Shown here in pieces: positions 53,936 to 63,167 of a stretch of DNA of 64,000 bases (position 1 is its first letter; the number at the start of each line of letters is the position of its first letter). Location: contig NZ_CP072453.1 in NCBI RefSeq assembly GCF_019343475.1, positions 4,340,001 to 4,404,000 of the forward strand, given 5' to 3'. The notes beneath the pieces are model-generated. The model searched no databases and was not told the origin of the DNA. It saw nothing but the letters and a program-made list of their open reading frames with translations. This DNA is from Providencia sp. R33 (lineage in GTDB: Bacteria; Pseudomonadota; Gammaproteobacteria; Enterobacterales; Enterobacteriaceae). Position numbers and translations under genes: made by a program.

Positions 53936-55631
53936 ATTCTGGTGTTCCTGTCATTAAAGAGTCAGTACGGGCAGACTCTGAAAGGTGAATTTTTTGTTCT
54001 GCAAATTGCGCGACAAAGCTTTGGTGGCTGACGAGGACTATCGCGCTATCGTGCAATTCCGCTTTTAACAGTGCGAGCAATTCCAATGCGCTGTTTTCAT
54101 CCAGCGCTGATGTGGTTTCATCAAGCAACAACAGTTTCGGGCGGTTTAGTAGCAGACGTGCAAACATGATGCGTTGCTGTTCACCACCAGATAGGCGGTT
54201 GTTCCAGTCTGTTTCTAAAGCGAGTTGATGATGCAGTTTTTCTAACCCCACCAAGGTCAGCGCATACTGAAAATCGTGTTGGCTAAATTGGCTGGTAGCT
54301 TGCGGGTAAGCTAATAAGTTATCTAAGCGGCTGACAGGTAAATACAAGCGTTGTGGGACCCACATGACGTGCTCTGTGCGTGAAATCGTGCCGCTAAAGA
54401 ATGGCCAGTGCCCACTAAGTGTACGCAGTAAAGTCGATTTGCCAATCCCAGAGCGCCCTGAAATTAATGTCAGTTCCCCTTGTTTGGCCGTGAAATTAAC
54501 ATCTTCAACCAGTAGGCGGTTATCTGCCGTTGATACGCTAATTTTGGCAGTTAACGGCGCATGTTGTTCATCAACGGTGACTTGTGCTTTATTGTCGTTT
54601 TCCAATAACACCACGAAGTTATATAAACGGGAGACAGTAGCTTGCCATGCCGCAATTTCTTTATAGGCGAAAATAAACCAACCTAAAGAGGTGGCAACGC
54701 TAGTGAACGCTTGGCGTAATTGCATTAATCCACCTAACATAATTTCCCCAGCAAGGAATTTAGGCAAGGCTAATAGAACAGGCGCTAATGCAGTCACTTG
54801 TTGGTAACCCACGGTGTAAAAAGATAAATTCCGCTCACAGCGGATCAGGCGGTTCCAGTTAGTGATGATTTCACCAAAACGCCCCATTAACTCTTTTCTG
54901 TCTTGGTTTTCACCGCGCTGCCCTGCGATGGCGTCACCGTGTTGGCGGCAGTTAATGAGCGAGCTACGGTAATCTGCTTCACGGCGCTGTTTGTCCATGT
55001 GTAAACGGCGCAGTGGAAAACCAATCCACTGAGTGAGGGCGATACCAATTAGGGTGTAAATGATACAAGCCCAGAACATATAACCGGGAATAGTCCAATC
55101 ACTATCAGCAAAGTTAAATGACAGGCTACCGGAGAGTGTCCATAAGATTGCCGCGAATGAAACGAGCGTTAACATTGAGTGCAGGAATGTCACGACCAAG
55201 TTGAGGGTCGATTCAATCAGTAAGCGAATGTCTTCGGCAATACGTTGGTCGGGGTTATCGGGCTCTTGGGCGGTCAGTCTTAACAGATAATGTTTGCTGT
55301 TTGGAGATAACCAGCGGCCAAGGACTTGCTCAGTCATGCCTTTGCGCCAACGGATAATCAACATTTGTTTGAGGTAATTCCCCATCACCACTACAAAGAT
55401 TAACCCGCTGACTAAGATAACAAAGTACTGCAATAAGCCATATAGTGCTTGGCCATCAAGCTTTTGCAGCGCGTTATAAAAGTCGCCATTCCACATGTTC
55501 ATTTTGACGTTGAACCATACAGATGACAGCGTTAGCCCCAGCGAGGCAAAAAGCAAAATCCAGCACAAAAGGGCAGCACGCTGCCCCCAAAAAGGTTTTA
55601 CTAAATAGAAAAATTGTTTCAATGTCTTCAT
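53925..55631 (-). CDS. yddA: ABC transporter with SbmA/BacA-like membrane domain (YddA/FusD type)
   Basis: The 568-aa fusion protein has an N-terminal membrane domain with about six helices (19-39, 62-86, 138-165, 185-205, 275-300) of the SbmA/BacA type. A C-terminal ATPase follows, with Walker A SGRSGIGKSTLLR (about 389-401), signature LSGGEQQRIMFARLL (about 473-487) and Walker B LLLLDETTSALDE (about 493-505). Length fits E. coli YddA (561 aa). It lies between the TonB-dependent receptor and pqqL in the same order as E. coli yddAB-pqqL, and probably transports peptide fragments or a cofactor produced by the protease. It overlaps pqqL. Confidence 0.92.
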   Translation of the reverse strand: MKTLKQFFYLVKPFWGQRAALLCWILLFASLGLTLSSVWFNVKMNMWNGDFYNALQKLDGQALYGLLQYFVILVSGLIFVVVMGNYLKQMLIIRWRKGMTEQVLGRWLSPNSKHYLLRLTAQEPDNPDQRIAEDIRLLIESTLNLVVTFLHSMLTLVSFAAILWTLSGSLSFNFADSDWTIPGYMFWACIIYTLIGIALTQWIGFPLRRLHMDKQRREADYRSSLINCRQHGDAIAGQRGENQDRKELMGRFGEIITNWNRLIRCERNLSFYTVGYQQVTALAPVLLALPKFLAGEIMLGGLMQLRQAFTSVATSLGWFIFAYKEIAAWQATVSRLYNFVVLLENDNKAQVTVDEQHAPLTAKISVSTADNRLLVEDVNFTAKQGELTLISGRSGIGKSTLLRTLSGHWPFFSGTISRTEHVMWVPQRLYLPVSRLDNLLAYPQATSQFSQHDFQYALTLVGLEKLHHQLALETDWNNRLSGGEQQRIMFARLLLNRPKLLLLDETTSALDENSALELLALLKAELHDSAIVLVSHQSFVAQFAEQKIHLSESARTDSLMTGTPEYAS

Positions 55632-55687
55632 GACGTCTTATTCATTTGTTGTTTTAATGGCTCACATTGCCGACAGGCGTACGGGTA

Positions 55688-58456
55688 TTACAGGTCGTAA
55701 TTCACTTGTAACCAGAATTGACGGCCCGGATCGTAGGACTTCAGTACGCGGTCTTCGAACATAAAGCGGTCAGCAATATTTTTATTATTCAAGATATTGT
55801 TCACCTCAACCGAGAAACCAAAGCCATGGGCAAAGTCTGGTTTCCAGCCTAGGCGGGTATCCCATGTGTATTTGCTGGCAAAGTTTTGCTTGGTGTATTT
55901 GCGTAATTGGCCCACTTCAGGGTCGCTATAATAAGAGTTGTCATAACGAACGGCTTGGCTGCGAGCTCCCCACCATTGAAGGCGGTTATACCAAGTAACG
56001 TCGTATTCATCCCATACACTGGTGAGTTCGAGGTTTAACTTGATTGGAGAGTTAAAGCTGGTTGAAGGTAGTTTTGAGGCATCAATAACTTTACCGTCAT
56101 ACCAGACTTTATTCAGGTTCACTTTATTGGCGGGATCGAAAGAGTTGTAGCCTGCATCTTTTGGTGTATTACTTTCTGTTTGCTGCCATGTGAAAGACGC
56201 ATTCATGACATGAGAAGCATCCGCCCATTCCCATGGTTGGCTATTTTTCACGGATAAAGTGACGGTATCGTGAGAGCTTCGTCCACCATTGTCATACATA
56301 CGAATACTGCGTTTATCGGCATCGCGGGTGTCATACTTGGTACGAGTTCTGACTTCGTCATACCCTTCACGGTGTACGTATTGCAAGCGCCATGTAGTCG
56401 AAAGGATCTCTTGTTGCAGTGCTAAGGTGAGCTCATCGTTATAGGGGGTTTTTAGTGAATCAATACCCTCATAATCTTTTTTATTATCCCAATTGTTGTT
56501 ATCAGGGTTAAGCGAACATGCGAAATCTTTGCCATAGCCCAAGCAATTTTGCATTCCGTCATTTTGTGCACCGTATAATGCATAAGTGAGCATTGAGCGT
56601 CCATAATAACGGTTAGCCCCTGCTATCAATTGAGTTGCACCATCACCGAAGACATCATAAGTTCCACTTAAACGTGGAGCGATATTGGTACGGTTGACAA
56701 AATCATCGCGATCCAAACGCACCCCTGGACGCAAATTTAATTTGCCATATTGAATGCTATCATCAAGGAAGATGGCGTAATTAGTATAATCCGCTGAATA
56801 TGAGCCTTTTTTAAACCGAGTGACATTGCTTAAGTAACCATCGTATAAGTCATTATCAATGATGTCACCAGTGTAGGTGTAACGGAAATAGTCTTGATCA
56901 CGAACGTAGGTTCCTTTGGTGTAATTTACCTCAGCACCGAGTGTGGGTTGGTGTGTTAATCCAAGTGCATCCTCTTGGGAATTAAACCGCATCACGGTTT
57001 TTAGTCCATGAGTTTTTTGCTTGGATTCTAAGTCGCCAAGACCTCCGCTATTGCGTTCAATCATATTCCAATTCTTGTCGAATGCCCTGATCGTTAGGGA
57101 GTATTTCTGGTCATTTTTTCGATCATCTTTTAAATCTTGGGTATTCGCGGTGACTTCCAACTGCCCTAAATCAAGCTGATGTTTAAATACCGCGGTAAAA
57201 CCTAAGCCATTGTGCGTTGAATCATAGCCTGAGTTACTGATTGAAGACGAAAAAAGGCGGCTATCATAGTTGGCGTAATTAGCGGACAAATCTAATGAGC
57301 TCTTATCGGATAAATCTAATGAATATTTTAAAAAGTAGTTATCCGAAGTACGGCGCTGATTTTTCTTACCCGAATCAGTGGTGATTGGCTCAACTTGGTT
57401 ATTCTCTAGCACAAAGGCTTCACCCCCCGTGACTGTCATCGGAATGGTCGAACTGCGGCGTGAGGCTGAGAAAACTAACCCTGAATTTTCGCTAACACCT
57501 AATTCAAACCAGCCACCAAAGTCATTTTTATCGTAGCGATTTTGGAAACGCGCGGGGTTTGATGTGTCATTTTTAGTGGTATCAATGCCTTGGGTTGAAT
57601 CGTGGAATAAGTTGTTCCAACCCGAACGTGTTAAGCGGTAATAGGCATGCGCGCTGTTTTCTCCTTGCCAGCGGCGGCTATTCACTTCAACGGTTCCCCC
57701 CGTAAACCCACCAAATTCAACAGGAATGTTGTTATCGTATACCGTCATGCTGTCAATCAGGCGGCTATCGATGTAAATTCCTTGGTCGCTGCTACTTAAG
57801 CGAGTTGAGGTTTCCCCTAAACCGCTATCGGCAGGGTCAAAGTCATTATTAAAACTCACGCCATCAAGGCGATAGGCATTTTGGTAGCTGCTCGAACCGT
57901 GGATTGAGACGCGGGAAGGTTTAATTTCCCCTTGGTTCATGGAGTTGCTGTCGTTGTTGGCAAATTGCACCGCAGGGTTGGTTTTCATCAGGTCAGTAAT
58001 GTTGCCATCGCCCGTATTTTTTTGGCTGATCTCTTCGGCGGTAACATACTGTGGTGCTGACATCACATCGGTTGCAGGGTGATTTTGTACCAAGCCTGAG
58101 ACTTGGGTTTCAGGTAAAACCAATGTGCCTTGGTTTAAATTTTGCTGGCGAATAACGAAAACGCCATTTTCACTGACAAGCTCTAACCCGCTACCGATAA
58201 GTATTTTTTGTAATGCAGTTTGTGGGGAATAGTTGCCAGACAGGGCAGGCGCACGTAAGCCATTAAGCTGGCTTTTATCGTACAGCAGTTGAATTTGGCC
58301 TTGACGGCTAATTTCTGCAACGGAGGTTGCAAGTGATTGTTCGGGTAGTGAAAATGCCAGCTCTTGTGCAGCTGCGGATTGGCAAACTATTGCGCTACCA
58401 ACTGCCACAGCAAGGGCAAGCGGCTTTAACCGGCCTTGAGTAAACTGAATAGACAT
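55688..58456 (-). CDS. TonB-dependent outer-membrane transducer with STN domain (YddB/FusA type)
   Basis: The 922-aa protein has a signal peptide (to about residue 30, AVGSAIVCQSAAAQE) and an N-terminal STN signalling domain (about 33-105: AFSLPEQSLATSVAEISRQG through GNYSPQTALQKILIGSGLELV). A plug domain (about 125-260) and a 22-strand type barrel complete it. The STN domain fits the FecIR pair encoded upstream. E. coli YddB (about 790 aa) lacks an STN domain. Together with PqqL and YddA it should import an iron-containing protein or peptide. It ends YDL rather than the usual aromatic residue. A Fur box lies upstream. Confidence 0.9.
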   Translation of the reverse strand: MSIQFTQGRLKPLALAVAVGSAIVCQSAAAQELAFSLPEQSLATSVAEISRQGQIQLLYDKSQLNGLRAPALSGNYSPQTALQKILIGSGLELVSENGVFVIRQQNLNQGTLVLPETQVSGLVQNHPATDVMSAPQYVTAEEISQKNTGDGNITDLMKTNPAVQFANNDSNSMNQGEIKPSRVSIHGSSSYQNAYRLDGVSFNNDFDPADSGLGETSTRLSSSDQGIYIDSRLIDSMTVYDNNIPVEFGGFTGGTVEVNSRRWQGENSAHAYYRLTRSGWNNLFHDSTQGIDTTKNDTSNPARFQNRYDKNDFGGWFELGVSENSGLVFSASRRSSTIPMTVTGGEAFVLENNQVEPITTDSGKKNQRRTSDNYFLKYSLDLSDKSSLDLSANYANYDSRLFSSSISNSGYDSTHNGLGFTAVFKHQLDLGQLEVTANTQDLKDDRKNDQKYSLTIRAFDKNWNMIERNSGGLGDLESKQKTHGLKTVMRFNSQEDALGLTHQPTLGAEVNYTKGTYVRDQDYFRYTYTGDIIDNDLYDGYLSNVTRFKKGSYSADYTNYAIFLDDSIQYGKLNLRPGVRLDRDDFVNRTNIAPRLSGTYDVFGDGATQLIAGANRYYGRSMLTYALYGAQNDGMQNCLGYGKDFACSLNPDNNNWDNKKDYEGIDSLKTPYNDELTLALQQEILSTTWRLQYVHREGYDEVRTRTKYDTRDADKRSIRMYDNGGRSSHDTVTLSVKNSQPWEWADASHVMNASFTWQQTESNTPKDAGYNSFDPANKVNLNKVWYDGKVIDASKLPSTSFNSPIKLNLELTSVWDEYDVTWYNRLQWWGARSQAVRYDNSYYSDPEVGQLRKYTKQNFASKYTWDTRLGWKPDFAHGFGFSVEVNNILNNKNIADRFMFEDRVLKSYDPGRQFWLQVNYDL

Positions 58457-58536
58457 GGATATCCCTTATTCTTAAGCTGCACAAAAAGTGTGCGGAAAAT
58501 GGTCAGTAAAAAACTAACTACTTAAGAAGAGGGGGA

Positions 58537-58555
58537 AATGAGAATTATCCTCACC
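58537..58555. promoter_or_regulatory. Fur box before the TonB-dependent transducer gene
   Basis: AATGAGAATTATCCTCACC matches the Fur consensus AATGAGAATNATTCTCATT at 16 of 19 positions. It lies 80 bases before the transducer start codon, in the 117-base gap after fecR, so the receptor, transporter and protease can be repressed by iron separately from the sigma factor. Confidence 0.75.
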
Positions 58556-58573
58556 TGCAAATGAAAATATTTT

Positions 58574-59563
58574 TCATTTATTTTTTTTGTTGTTGATAAT
58601 CAAAATGTTATTTTTATCTTGATAGACAACTTGAACAGGTAATAGGGAAGGAAGGGCTTGAAAAAACAGATCTGGCTGGCGGATATTGATACGTCCTGAG
58701 ATTTTACTGTTTGCTAATGTGGCAGGTGAAAGCTCAACATTGACGGCAGAATAGTTTTTGAGTTCAGCGAGTACATCTACAAGGGGTTTATCCACAAAAA
58801 CCAATTCACCAAAGCGCCAGCGCGCCACATCCTGCGCATTCACGTGGTGTCGGGTAATTTTGCTGCTTGGGCTGGCACTGGCCGCGCTATCGCCGGCGAG
58901 CAAAAAAACAGGGTGGGAGTTTTGTTCGCTTTGGAAGCTCACAATGCCTTGGCTGACATTCACCGAAACCTGCTGTGCGGTCTTATTCACCTCAAATTCG
59001 GTACCGACAACCTGAATACGTCGTTGGTCGGTTTGAATGATAAAAGGGCGGTAAGGGTTTGATTTTACCTTGAAATAGGCATTGCCTTCATCGAGGTACA
59101 GGTTACGCACAGGCGTTTCATAGGCAACACGGACACGGGTATGGCGGTTGAGAAACAATTGAGAACCATCGGGTAACGTGACTTCTTTTGGTGTATCAGT
59201 CGTCACCAACGTCATGTTATTCAGTAACATAGACGGTAAATGGCTATAAGGTAAAAATAAAATAGCGGCAATAAAAAATGCGGCTAATGTATTACCCAGC
59301 GGCCGCCAAAGGCGAAAAAAAGGGCGTTTTTCACTTTCCTCTTTTTTGGCACTGGCAGGGCGAGGCATTGCATCAAAATCACGCCACACTGACGCCATTG
59401 CGTCATAAGCTTTTGCATGTTCAGAGGACGCGGCAAGCCATTGTTTAAATTGCGCGGTTTCCTGTTCACTGATGCGTTGGCTGTGCATTCGGGTAAACCA
59501 AAGCGCCGCCTCTTCATCAATGCGGTCTGTATCCTCTGATTGGTGCAAAGGCTCGTGTGTCAT
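58574..59563 (-). CDS. FecR-type transmembrane anti-sigma regulator
   Basis: The 329-aa protein has the FecR N-terminal domain (EEAALWFTRMHSQRISEQETAQFKQWLA, about 18-45), one membrane helix (about 92-111, LGNTLAAFFIAAILFLPYSH) and a periplasmic FecR domain (about 125-215) with a C-terminal STN-like portion. It should relay occupancy of the STN-bearing receptor to the sigma factor encoded 2 bases upstream. It belongs to the same leftward operon. Confidence 0.9.
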   Translation of the reverse strand: MTHEPLHQSEDTDRIDEEAALWFTRMHSQRISEQETAQFKQWLAASSEHAKAYDAMASVWRDFDAMPRPASAKKEESEKRPFFRLWRPLGNTLAAFFIAAILFLPYSHLPSMLLNNMTLVTTDTPKEVTLPDGSQLFLNRHTRVRVAYETPVRNLYLDEGNAYFKVKSNPYRPFIIQTDQRRIQVVGTEFEVNKTAQQVSVNVSQGIVSFQSEQNSHPVFLLAGDSAASASPSSKITRHHVNAQDVARWRFGELVFVDKPLVDVLAELKNYSAVNVELSPATLANSKISGRINIRQPDLFFQALPSLLPVQVVYQDKNNILIINNKKNK

Positions 59564-59565
59564 GA

Positions 59566-60099
59566 CTATTTATTGCCCTGATTATCAAGGTGTTTTTTAC
59601 AATGTACTAATGCTGCCGCAATATGTTTTTCCACCATGCTGATTGAAATTTCCATTCGTTCAGCGATTTCACTTTGCGATAACCCATCAAAACGATATAA
59701 CAAGAATGCTTCTCGCCGACGAGGGGGCAAAGTTTCAAGGGCTTCACTTAACCGTTGAATGCGTTGCTGATGTTCCAGTATTTCACTGGGATCGGCTTCG
59801 GGTTGCTCAAAACTGTGCTCGTGTACTACCTTATCAATGGAGGTTTCTGATTTGGTCTGGCGCTGGTTACGCCGCCAATGGTCAATCAGTACATGATTTG
59901 CAATTTTAAACAGGTAAGCGCGGCTCTCTTTTATCGGTGTTTGTTCCTTGCGGTTAAGCCATAGTGTAAACACATCCTGTGATAAATCATCAGCATCGTT
60001 GCTGTTGTCTAGCCGATTGCGGAAAAACCGTACAAGTTGGCTATAAGTTGACTGATACGCACCGCTAATTTTGCGGGCAAGGGATTTATCGATGGTCAT
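59566..60099 (-). CDS. FecI-type ECF sigma factor
   Basis: The 177-aa sigma factor has region 2 (YSQLVRFFRNRLDNSNDADDLSQDVFTLWL, about 18-47) and region 4 (LPPRRREAFLLYRFDGLSQSEIAERMEISISMVEKHIAAAL, about 124-164). It directs transcription of the receptor genes when FecR signals. It is divergent from the TonB gene with a Fur box between them, so it should be made only when iron is scarce. Confidence 0.93.
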   Translation of the reverse strand: MTIDKSLARKISGAYQSTYSQLVRFFRNRLDNSNDADDLSQDVFTLWLNRKEQTPIKESRAYLFKIANHVLIDHWRRNQRQTKSETSIDKVVHEHSFEQPEADPSEILEHQQRIQRLSEALETLPPRRREAFLLYRFDGLSQSEIAERMEISISMVEKHIAAALVHCKKHLDNQGNK

Positions 60100-60231
60100 T
60101 TTACTGGTGTCAATGTTATCAAAGTGCGCAAATAACAGGATGGGAACCTTAAATGCGCTGATGAATAATCCGCTCAGATTACTTTTTATTATAAATCAAT
60201 ATCTTATTTTAATTATTGTGTTTTTACTAAT

Positions 60232-60250
60232 AATAATGAATATCATTTTT
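60232..60250. promoter_or_regulatory. Fur box between fecI and tonB genes
   Basis: AATAATGAATATCATTTTT matches the 19-bp Fur consensus at 14 positions. It is placed 50 bases before the tonB start and 133 bases before the sigma factor start, so a single site could control both divergent units. Confidence 0.72.
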
Positions 60251-60299
60251 GTTTGTATTATGCCTATAATCTGCAAAAAATAAAGTCGTGAGGCAGAAT

Positions 60300-61082
60300 A
60301 TGAGCAGTATGACGGGCAAGTTAGAGCGCCCGATTTTCCGTCCACTGGGCGGTTTGGCGTTGAGTTGTCTTTTCCACGGAACACTAGCAATTATTTTTAT
60401 TGGATGGTTTACGTCTTCCATCCCCAAAACGGGCGTATTACCGCCTGCAATTTCTTTGCAACTCGGGGTTTATCAGCTAGAACAGCAAGTGGAACCTGAA
60501 GTGAACCACGCGCCTAAACAGCAAGTGGCGACTCGCGAGGAAACCTTGCCAGAGGTGGTGGAAAAAGCGGAAAAACTGCCTGAAACCGCACTGGTGGATA
60601 ACGGCACGTTAACTAAAGTGACGGAGAAAAAACGTCCGCCGAAGAAAAAAATTCCCCAAGAGAAAAAAGTGTTTGAAGATGCCCCTGTGACCACCCAAGA
60701 GTCAGCGGTGACATCAGCGCCTGCATCAGGCAGTGAGTCCAATAGCAGTGCAAACTTTTCTAGCAATGCCTCGATGGCGGTAAGTGGTCACCAAGGGTGG
60801 CAAAGTGAAGTTCATCAGCGTATTGCAAAAACAAAGCGTTACCCACGTTCAGCGCTGCGTTTTCGTTCAACTGGAGTTTCCCAAGTGAAAGTGGTTTTAG
60901 ACAGTAAAGGGGAAGTCGTGACCGCGAGTTTGTTTAATTCATCTGGCACAAAAATCCTCGACAAAGAAGCCCTTGCGACCATTTCTCGCGCGGCACCTTT
61001 TCCAGTACCGCCCGAAACCTTGTTAATTGATGGACGTGTAGAGTTTATCGCGCCAATTGTGTTTGATACGACAGCGATTTAA
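60300..61082 (+). CDS. dedicated TonB-like energy transducer (FusB type)
   Basis: The 260-aa protein has one N-terminal membrane helix (about 18-38, GLALSCLFHGTLAIIFIGWF), a Glu/Lys/Pro-rich periplasmic linker with KKRPPKKKIPQEKK, and a C-terminal TonB domain (about 170-255: YPRSALRFRSTGVSQVKVVL, then GTKILDKEALATISRAAPFPVPP). No exbB or exbD is adjacent, so it probably borrows the housekeeping pair. The ATG at 60300 has GAGG 6 bases upstream, better than the GTG at 60288. Divergence from fecI and a shared Fur box suggest service to the neighbouring transducer. Confidence 0.9.
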   Translation: MSSMTGKLERPIFRPLGGLALSCLFHGTLAIIFIGWFTSSIPKTGVLPPAISLQLGVYQLEQQVEPEVNHAPKQQVATREETLPEVVEKAEKLPETALVDNGTLTKVTEKKRPPKKKIPQEKKVFEDAPVTTQESAVTSAPASGSESNSSANFSSNASMAVSGHQGWQSEVHQRIAKTKRYPRSALRFRSTGVSQVKVVLDSKGEVVTASLFNSSGTKILDKEALATISRAAPFPVPPETLLIDGRVEFIAPIVFDTTAI

Positions 61083-61085
61083 GCA

Positions 61086-61832
61086 TTATTTTTCTGATTG
61101 AGACGGCTTGCTCTTTGGCGCAGGCCGCTTTGGTCGATAAGGGCGAGGTTCTTTTTTACGCCGCAGGCGAACGGGTTTTGCTCGGAGTGCAGGTTGGCTA
61201 TCTGATTCATTTTCTTCATTATTTTCTTCAGTATTAACTACTAACGGCGGCGGCTGTTTGTGACCTTTCTTTTTCTTCAATTTCAGCAAAGTATTAGCTA
61301 AAACAAAACCTATGCACAGAGCGAATAAAATAAAAATCCGTAATACATTTGTACTGTTATCCGCTTGCTGAATTTCAGCAGCCAATAATTCAGTATCAAT
61401 GGTGAGGCGTAAGTAGCCTTTCGGTTCTTTCGCACCTTGAATAGGGACAACTAATTGATATTGAAAGTTTTGTAATGAAGAATTATTGTCAATGGCTAGG
61501 CGTTCTTTGACCGTTGTAGGTTCGCCAACTTGGGTGACCAGTGTGCCACTCGCGGTGTAGATACTGGCATCCAAAATATAACGGTCTTTTGCCACATTAT
61601 TTAAATTGGCATTAATTCGTTCCAAATTAAAATCTTTGCTGCCGGGAACAATATAATCAGATAAGCTGAAAGCAACTTGTTCGGCTAGAACATAAGTCAA
61701 TTGTTTAAATTGCTCGATTCGGCTTTGATTTTGGCTATAACCCAAATAAGAAATGCCGTGCATCAGTAAAGTTACCAGCGCAATGCAGATAACGATAATA
61801 ACGGTTTTATGTAGCCTGAAGGTGCGTTTCAT
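61086..61832 (-). CDS. ytjB: YtjB (Smp) inner-membrane protein
   Basis: The 248-aa protein has two membrane helices (about 11-30 and 163-180) flanking a periplasmic segment with LTQVGEPTTVKERL, as in E. coli YtjB/Smp beside serB. It is about 34 residues longer than the E. coli protein because of a C-terminal cytoplasmic tail rich in Arg, Lys and Pro (LRRKKEPRPYRPKRP). Function is unknown. It is divergent from serB, and 4 bases separate it from the convergent tonB gene. Confidence 0.88.
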   Translation of the reverse strand: MKRTFRLHKTVIIVICIALVTLLMHGISYLGYSQNQSRIEQFKQLTYVLAEQVAFSLSDYIVPGSKDFNLERINANLNNVAKDRYILDASIYTASGTLVTQVGEPTTVKERLAIDNNSSLQNFQYQLVVPIQGAKEPKGYLRLTIDTELLAAEIQQADNSTNVLRIFILFALCIGFVLANTLLKLKKKKGHKQPPPLVVNTEENNEENESDSQPALRAKPVRLRRKKEPRPYRPKRPAPKSKPSQSEK

Positions 61833-62023
61833 TGCTTTATTGGTGCTCTCGACTTATTTTGAGTATAAAGATATCGTTATACTCAAGTAATAGGGGTTTA
61901 TATTTAGTTTTTGCGGTAAAAACGTAAGGTTATAAAGCCTTAAAGTTTAGTATAGTGGCTTCGTTCGGCTACTCGCAACTCATCATTATAAAAAAGTTAT
62001 TTCGATTACAGGAGCGCATTTTC

Positions 62024-63001
62024 ATGTCAACGAGTTTGACCTATTGTTACCTACCCGACGAGATTCAAAAATGGCCGGGTTTACCTCTCTCTTTAAGCGG
62101 GGAAGAAGTGATGCCCCTTGATTATCGTGCAGGTGACAGTGGGTGGCTGCTCTATGGTCGCGGACTAGACAAAGCGCGGATCAGTAATTTTCAACAACGT
62201 TTGGGAATTGCGATTGTGATTGTGTCTTCATGGCGTATTGATGACTACCAAGTTGTCCGCATCGCGGGCAGCATCACGCCAAGAATTAAAAAACTCGCTG
62301 ATGAATGTTTATTAGACGTGGTGCCATTGGGGCAAATCCCGCGCTTACGTTCACCGGGGATCTTGTTGATGGATATGGACTCCACGGCAATTCAAATCGA
62401 ATGTATTGATGAAATTGCCCGCTTAGCAGGAGTGGGTGAGCAAGTGGCAGAGGTCACTGAGCGCGCCATGCTAGGGGAGCTCGATTTCACCGAAAGCCTA
62501 CGTGCTCGCGTCGCATTATTGGAAGGCGCAGATGCGGCTATCTTAGATAAAGTCTTAGAAACACTGCCATTAATGCCAGGCTTAACGAACCTTGTTCGCA
62601 AGCTACAAGCGATGAATTGGCATATTGCAATCGCCTCTGGCGGCTTTACGTTCTTCGCCGATAACCTAAAACAAAAACTCAAATTAGTTGCGGCTGTGGC
62701 TAACCAGCTTGAAGTAAAAAATGGCAAGCTAACAGGGAAGGTCAAAGGGCCGATAGTCGATGCGAAATATAAAGCGCAAACCCTTGTAAAATTAGCAGAA
62801 AAATTAGAAATCCCCATCGAGCAAACTGTGGCGATTGGCGATGGTGCCAATGACCTAAAAATGATCCGCAAAGCAGGGCTGGGAATAGCGTACCATGCGA
62901 AACCAAAAGTGTATGCGAGAGCAAAAGTGGCGATTCGTCATGCGGATCTCATGGGGGTGTTGTGTGTGCTCAGCGGGGGCTTGAAGCACGAGGAACGCTA
63001 A
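62024..63001 (+). CDS. serB: phosphoserine phosphatase
   Basis: The 325-aa HAD enzyme makes L-serine from phosphoserine in the cytoplasm. Motif I is DMDSTAI (Asp117 and Asp119), motif II lies in IASGGFTFF (about 204-212), and motif III plus IV are in AIGDGANDLKMI (about 261-272). The N-terminal ACT-like part resembles E. coli SerB (322 aa). The ATG at 62024 has GGAG 9 bases upstream; a further open frame upstream (to 61955) is unlikely to be coding. Confidence 0.96.
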   Translation: MSTSLTYCYLPDEIQKWPGLPLSLSGEEVMPLDYRAGDSGWLLYGRGLDKARISNFQQRLGIAIVIVSSWRIDDYQVVRIAGSITPRIKKLADECLLDVVPLGQIPRLRSPGILLMDMDSTAIQIECIDEIARLAGVGEQVAEVTERAMLGELDFTESLRARVALLEGADAAILDKVLETLPLMPGLTNLVRKLQAMNWHIAIASGGFTFFADNLKQKLKLVAAVANQLEVKNGKLTGKVKGPIVDAKYKAQTLVKLAEKLEIPIEQTVAIGDGANDLKMIRKAGLGIAYHAKPKVYARAKVAIRHADLMGVLCVLSGGLKHEER

Positions 63002-63125
63002 TATTCTTCATATTTCGTGCTGTGGCGGTGTTGGCTTCACTCGGCTGCTTGGGTCACATACTTGTGTATGCTCCCCAAGACATCCTCCTTTGCCGCCTTG
63101 CCACAACACGAACTATTTTGAATAT
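63002..63125. repeat. ERIC element, array 2 copy A
   Basis: A ~124-bp imperfect palindrome starting TATTCTTCATATTTCGTGC and ending TATTTTGAATAT, with the ERIC core CACATACTTGTGTATGCTC. It begins one base after the serB stop codon. It belongs to the same family as the deoB-deoD copies but to a different sequence subgroup. Confidence 0.88.
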
Positions 63126-63167
63126 TATGAGATTAATTTAACGCTAAATAAATAGATAAAAGAGTTT

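Noticed and set aside
51566..54666. Forward frames opposite pqqL and the ABC transporter
   Set aside because: They overlap well-supported minus-strand genes and begin without ribosome binding sites.
58758..59909. Forward frames opposite fecR and fecI
   Set aside because: FecR and FecI are convincing on the minus strand; the forward products are short and featureless.
60300..61082. The housekeeping tonB gene
   Set aside because: Its place next to fecI with a shared Fur box and its distance from usual tonB neighbours favour a dedicated copy, although the choice is inference.
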